This document shows, piece by piece, positions 21,934-22,237 of a stretch of 22,237 bases of DNA; the stretch's first letter is position 1, and each line of letters starts with the position of its first letter. The notes beneath the pieces were generated by a model that was not told where the DNA came from, did no database searches, and saw only the letters and a list, made by a program, of their open reading frames with translations. This DNA comes from an uncultured Acetatifactor sp. GTDB taxonomy: Bacteria > Bacillota > Clostridia > Lachnospirales > Lachnospiraceae. Location of the stretch: NCBI GenBank assembly GCA_910585665.1, contig CAJUFI010000071.1, positions 1 through 22,237 on the forward strand, read 5' to 3'. The translations under genes were made by a program, and so were the position numbers.

Positions 21934-22237
21934 CAGGGAGGGGCTGTCGCATTGAGGAATGATCCAGGATATCTGGTGTCCTTGCCCCTTGATACGGCAG
22001 CCCCGAAGCTCACATGTCTCAAGAATCATATTCTTCTTTCGCCAGCCGCCAATGGTGCTCGAATCTGGCCTTGCCCTAACTCTTCCGGTGATAATCGATG
22101 ATGCCCATAAGTGGCTTCTGATGTGGCCGGTGTCTGAAAGCTGCATTGGAAGTATTTTTCCCATGTCAAATCGTGAAAATATAGGGCTCTTCAAGGGTGA
22201 TGGTGGGTAAAAAATACCCACAACCCCAGTGTTTATG
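21934..22237. other. Terminal intergenic region, possible IS ends
   Basis: No confident gene is seen. GGGGCTG (21940-21946) and CAGCCCC (21998-22004) are inverted. GGGGCTGTCGCATT at 21940 resembles the terminal repeats of some clostridial insertion sequences. GGGCTCTTCAAGGG near 22184 resembles ISL3-type ends. Both resemblances are from memory. A minus-strand frame (22166 down to about 21940, including SDTGHIRSHLWASSIITGRV) looks partly protein-like but has no recognised family. Confidence 0.3.
22203..22221. repeat. Perfect 7-bp hairpin at window end
   Basis: GTGGGTA (22203-22209), five As, then TACCCAC (22215-22221). On the minus strand this is a GC-containing stem with a T-rich loop. It could be part of an insertion-sequence leader continuing past the window. 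Confidence 0.55.

Overview
The window reads as a chromosomal segment of a GC-rich gut Firmicute, most likely a member of the Lachnospiraceae (Clostridia). This rests on the KtrA/KtrB pair, MutS2 with a C-terminal Smr domain, a cobalamin riboswitch in front of a DUF4430/ECF S-component pair, NagB/NagA, a GH109-like/NahK-like pair, strong AGGAGG-type ribosome binding sites and sigma-A promoters with 17-bp spacers. The species cannot be read from the sequence. No tRNA, rRNA, CRISPR array or complete insertion sequence is visible.

Layout. (1) Bases 1 to about 985 are distinctly AT-rich and look foreign: a small XRE regulator, two 47-bp imperfect direct repeats, a coding-like fragment and a DUF6809-like small protein. 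The right edge abuts a decayed, truncated gene (about 985-1330). (2) Bases 1448-3740 hold a potassium uptake operon (ktrB then ktrA, minus strand) with a near-consensus promoter. (3) Bases 3850-4855 hold an unusual regulator: an XRE helix-turn-helix fused to a domain that resembles the cytoplasmic C-terminal domain of the flagellar/type III export protein FlhA, with a promoter and a 14-bp palindrome just downstream of the predicted start site. (4) Bases 5116-7646 hold nagB-nagA (overlapping, one operon, with a leader hairpin that may attenuate transcription), flanked on both sides by different palindromic intergenic elements. (5) Bases 7763-9620 hold a corrinoid uptake unit: promoter, cobalamin riboswitch, terminator, DUF4430 lipid-anchorless surface protein and an ECF S component. 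(6) Bases 9691-11825 hold a two-component system (OmpR-type regulator and HAMP kinase, 4-bp overlap). (7) Bases 12027-14519 hold mutS2. (8) Bases 14683-19941 hold an OPA-like MFS transporter, an AraC regulator, a GH109-like Gfo/Idh/MocA enzyme and a NahK-like sugar 1-kinase. (9) Bases 20338-21933 encode a DUF3810 membrane metalloprotein, followed by a tail that may contain insertion-sequence ends.

How the genes may work together. The GH109-like enzyme, the NahK-like kinase and the divergent AraC regulator suggest a small locus for N-acetylhexosamine-containing glycans. NagA and NagB, about 10 kb away, would feed amino sugars into glycolysis. The cobalamin unit scavenges corrinoids under B12 control. 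Three unrelated proteins (MFS transporter, MutS2, DUF3810 protein) carry hydrophilic low-complexity insertions relative to their families; in the transporter it is a clear 36-bp coding minisatellite. The observations most worth following are the HTH-FlhA-like fusion, the coding minisatellite, and the two palindromic elements around nagBA.
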